From Candidatus Zymogenus saltonus (GTDB lineage Bacteria > Desulfobacterota > Zymogenia > Zymogenales > Zymogenaceae), in NCBI GenBank assembly GCA_016929395.1, contig JAFGIX010000065.1:1-62768 (forward strand): a stretch of 62,768 nucleotides of DNA, given 5' to 3'. Shown here piece by piece: positions 61,029 through 62,768 of the stretch. The position numbers and the translations under genes are program-made. Below the pieces are notes generated by a model. That model worked only from the letters and a program-made list of their open reading frames with translations, was not told the DNA's origin and did not search any database. How positions within the stretch are numbered: position 1 is the first letter of the stretch; every line of letters begins with the position of its first letter.

Positions 61029-61057
61029 TTGCATTTTTCATCTCTCTCTGATAATAG
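61029..61057 (+). promoter_or_regulatory. Promoter of the PpiD-like gene
   Basis: TTGCAT (61029-61034), a 17-bp spacer and TAATAG (61052-61057), 38 bp before the ATG. Confidence 0.5.
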
Positions 61058-61094
61058 AATCCTATTGTGTAAGACTACATTCAGGGGGAAATAG

Positions 61095-61814
61095 ATGCTG
61101 GACATAATGAGAAAGAGCGCGAGCTCCTGGTGGCTGAAGGCGCTCCTCTTGGCGGTGGCGTTGAGCTTCATCATCGGCTTTGGGATTCTCACCTCATTCA
61201 GAAACGAAGATCAGAGCCGTTTCGCCGCCAGGGTCGGAAAAACGATAATCACCCACGCCGAATTTCAAACGGCCTTTGAAAATCAACTCAAGGCAATAAA
61301 GGAAAAGTACGGCGAGGATCTGGAGGAAGAAGACATAAAGAAACTCGGCATCAGAAAATCGATCCTGGATGACCAGATCGATAAAATCCTCGAAATCGAG
61401 GAGGCAAAGAAGCTCAACATCCCGGTGACCGACGAGGAGGTTCGGGACGCTATAAAGAGCATTCCCTATTTTCTAAAAGACGGGGAATTCGACTACGATA
61501 CCTACAAAGAAGTCCTTAAATACAATAAACTTACAGAGGCCGGCTTCGAGGCGATCATAAGAAATGATATTATGATCCAGAAGTTCTCGGGTCTCATCAA
61601 GAACTCGGCAAAGGCTTCCGAAGAAGACGTAATAGTTATTGCGAAGACATTTCAGGGGATAACGCCCGAGGAGTACAACGAGCTTTCCCCGGACGAGAAA
61701 GAGCTTTTAAAAGCGAACGCCCTCATGGTAAAGAGGATCGAGGAATACAACAACTTCATCAAAGAGCTCAGATCCAAGGCGGATATAGAATACAATAAAG
61801 ACTATCTCGATTGA
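61095..61814 (+). CDS. PpiD/SurA-type N-terminal chaperone domain protein without PPIase domain
   Basis: A 239-residue protein with a short cytosolic start (MLDIMRKSASSWW), a membrane helix (about 14-35) and a SurA_N-type helical domain facing the periplasm (ARVGKTIITHAEFQTAFENQLKAI, ILDDQIDKILEIEEAKKLNIPVTDEEVRDAI). This is the layout of PpiD, but the parvulin prolyl isomerase domain is absent and the chain stops where it would begin. It may assist export or be a shortened paralogue. AGGGGG precedes the ATG. Confidence 0.8.
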   Translation: MLDIMRKSASSWWLKALLLAVALSFIIGFGILTSFRNEDQSRFAARVGKTIITHAEFQTAFENQLKAIKEKYGEDLEEEDIKKLGIRKSILDDQIDKILEIEEAKKLNIPVTDEEVRDAIKSIPYFLKDGEFDYDTYKEVLKYNKLTEAGFEAIIRNDIMIQKFSGLIKNSAKASEEDVIVIAKTFQGITPEEYNELSPDEKELLKANALMVKRIEEYNNFIKELRSKADIEYNKDYLD

Positions 61815-61916
61815 GTTCCCCTCTTCAAGGCTCCGAAAGATTGACTTCGGCCGATAAAACCAGGTCCGCCGGGAGACAAAACCATACTAAGACTGTTGTC
61901 GGCTCAAGCCAAACTG

Positions 61917-61937
61917 GTCTTCAAAAAAGACTTTTTT
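61917..61937 (+). terminator. Weak terminator after the PpiD-like gene
   Basis: GTCTT and AAGAC around a 5-nt A-rich loop, then six T, about 100 bp after the stop codon. The stem is short and AT-rich. Confidence 0.4.
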
Positions 61938-61978
61938 GTCCAATTGAGGTTTTAAATATTTTGAAGGGAAACTCTTAA

Positions 61979-62338
61979 GTGAAATCCAAACACGGCGGCA
62001 AATTAAAAGAGACGTTCCGGGCCCTGGCCCTGATTCTCCTCCTCTTTGCATCGCTCCAGGAGATATCCGGGCTCCTTCTGAAATGGACCGGAAGCGCCGG
62101 GGACTGCCTTCTTCTGGCCCTCTTTTTGATCCCCGCGCTGTCGGCTGTGCCCATCTACTTCAGGATAAAGCCCTTCAAGTACGTCGCCCTCATAGCCTCG
62201 CTGGTGATTTTAAGCCTAAATATATATCAAATGGCAAAAATAGGAGTCTCAATACCCCTAATCGCGACCTCTATCTCTCTCCTTTTTGCAATCATCATAC
62301 TCTTCTCCCTCATTAGGGCCGATAAACATAATCAGTGA
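61979..62338 (+). CDS. Small membrane protein of unknown function
   Basis: A 119-residue protein with four hydrophobic segments (about 11-28, 40-55, 63-82 and 88-112) and a basic start. It begins with GTG, with GAAGGGA about 9 nt upstream. No family was recognised. Confidence 0.55.
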   Translation: MKSKHGGKLKETFRALALILLLFASLQEISGLLLKWTGSAGDCLLLALFLIPALSAVPIYFRIKPFKYVALIASLVILSLNIYQMAKIGVSIPLIATSISLLFAIIILFSLIRADKHNQ

Positions 62339-62371
62339 CCCAGAAACTTCCACCATATACTCTAATTACTA

Positions 62372-62401
62372 TTGACATACACGCTTGGACTATGATATTT
62401 A
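62372..62401 (+). promoter_or_regulatory. Candidate promoter of the gene at 62433
   Basis: TTGACA (62372-62377), an 18-bp spacer and TATTTA (62396-62401). Confidence 0.45.
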
Positions 62402-62432
62402 ATAATATAGAATAATTCAATCAGGATATGAG

Positions 62433-62639
62433 ATGAAGCTCAACGGAGACCCGGAAGGCATTGAAGAACTGAAGTTCTTCCATGACTCCGACGAAAAAAA
62501 AGATTACCTGAAAATGATCCTTAACGAGGCAAAGACCAATACGGACAACAAGACCGAGTTTAAGGACAGAAACAACGATAAAAAATATATCCTTACCTTC
62601 GATCCGAGCTCAGGGGACTTCGTCGTGGAAAAGGGGTAG
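62433..62639 (+). CDS. Small acidic protein of unknown function
   Basis: A 68-residue, highly charged protein rich in Asp, Glu and Lys, with no membrane segment or cysteine. The end reads YILTFDPSSGDFVVEKG, which looks like two short strands. AGGATATGAG precedes the ATG. It has a plausible promoter of its own. No family was recognised. Confidence 0.5.
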   Translation: MKLNGDPEGIEELKFFHDSDEKKDYLKMILNEAKTNTDNKTEFKDRNNDKKYILTFDPSSGDFVVEKG

Positions 62640-62717
62640 CCGAAATTTAAAGCCATCGGAATAATCAAGCATCATATTAAAAACATCATATTAAGCATAA
62701 GGAGGGCCGATCAATTT

Positions 62718-62768
62718 TAGTAACGGGGGTCGGGCAAGTTTTATTGTGGGGTCGGGCAAGTTTTGAGG
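62718..62768 (+). repeat. G-rich repeat array, cut by the window end
   Basis: Two well-kept 23-bp units start at G-runs 62725 and 62748, both reading GGGG(G)TCGGGCAAG followed by T-rich DNA. They match the consensus of the array at 24612-24880 and again lie after a plus-strand stop codon. Confidence 0.75.

Overview
The window looks like a piece of chromosome from an uncultured, probably anaerobic, Gram-negative bacterium of the Desulfobacterota (Deltaproteobacteria-like) type. This is inferred from gene content only: no rRNA or tRNA gene was recognised. Pointers are an anaerobic sulfatase maturase-like radical SAM enzyme, two corrinoid-type UroD-family methyltransferases, a CGCAxxG redox-type protein, several acyl-CoA ligases, a DUF35/thiolase pair, MeaB, a Liv-type ABC transporter, lipoproteins and a rod-shape operon. 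Coding sequence is GC-rich and intergenic DNA is much richer in A and T. No insertion sequence, prophage or CRISPR array was found.

Layout. 1-9.7 kb holds small metabolic and envelope genes (alpha/beta hydrolase lipoprotein, SNase-like protein, thiamine-binding protein, methylglyoxal synthase, YhhN) and two patatin-like lipoproteins separated by an array of palindromic repeats. 9.9-18.4 kb holds a C69 dipeptidase, a CBS protein, the radical SAM maturase, two tandem UroD-type methyltransferases and an ECF S component. 18.6-24.6 kb holds a UvrD-type helicase, leucyl aminopeptidase and acetoacetate-CoA ligase; the last has a strong promoter overlapped by a perfect palindrome. 25.4-36.7 kb (minus strand) is an acyl-CoA and branched-chain substrate block: livMHKGF, a long-chain acyl-CoA synthetase, MeaB, thiolase and DUF35. 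36.9-40.8 kb holds a membrane spermidine-synthase-like protein, an exported protein-L-isoaspartate methyltransferase and a Rieske-like protein lacking one ligand.

40.9-48.3 kb (minus) is a phospho-signalling cluster: an FHA-kinase-FHA protein, a PP2C phosphatase with a membrane anchor and a large outer domain, a vWA-TM-FHA protein and two more membrane FHA proteins. It carries five FHA domains in four proteins. 49.8-51.3 kb is an acyl-CoA synthetase flanked on both sides by the palindromic repeat family. 51.6-60.8 kb (minus) is one tightly packed operon: mreB, a restriction endonuclease, a DNA methyltransferase, mreC, mreD, mrdA, rodA, archease, rtcB. The restriction-modification pair sits inside the rod-shape genes and the methyltransferase overlaps mreC by 8 bp. 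The last 2 kb holds a PpiD/SurA-type N-terminal domain protein and two small unknown genes.

The strongest leads are (1) the FHA/kinase/phosphatase/vWA cluster, (2) the restriction-modification pair embedded in the mre operon, (3) a family of G-rich degenerate repeats that lie just after stop codons with the G-runs on the sense strand, and (4) dispersed palindromic repeats in exact 31- or 33-bp registers. Start codons were reassigned where a ribosome-binding site decided the matter. All function calls rest on reading motifs by eye; no database search was possible.
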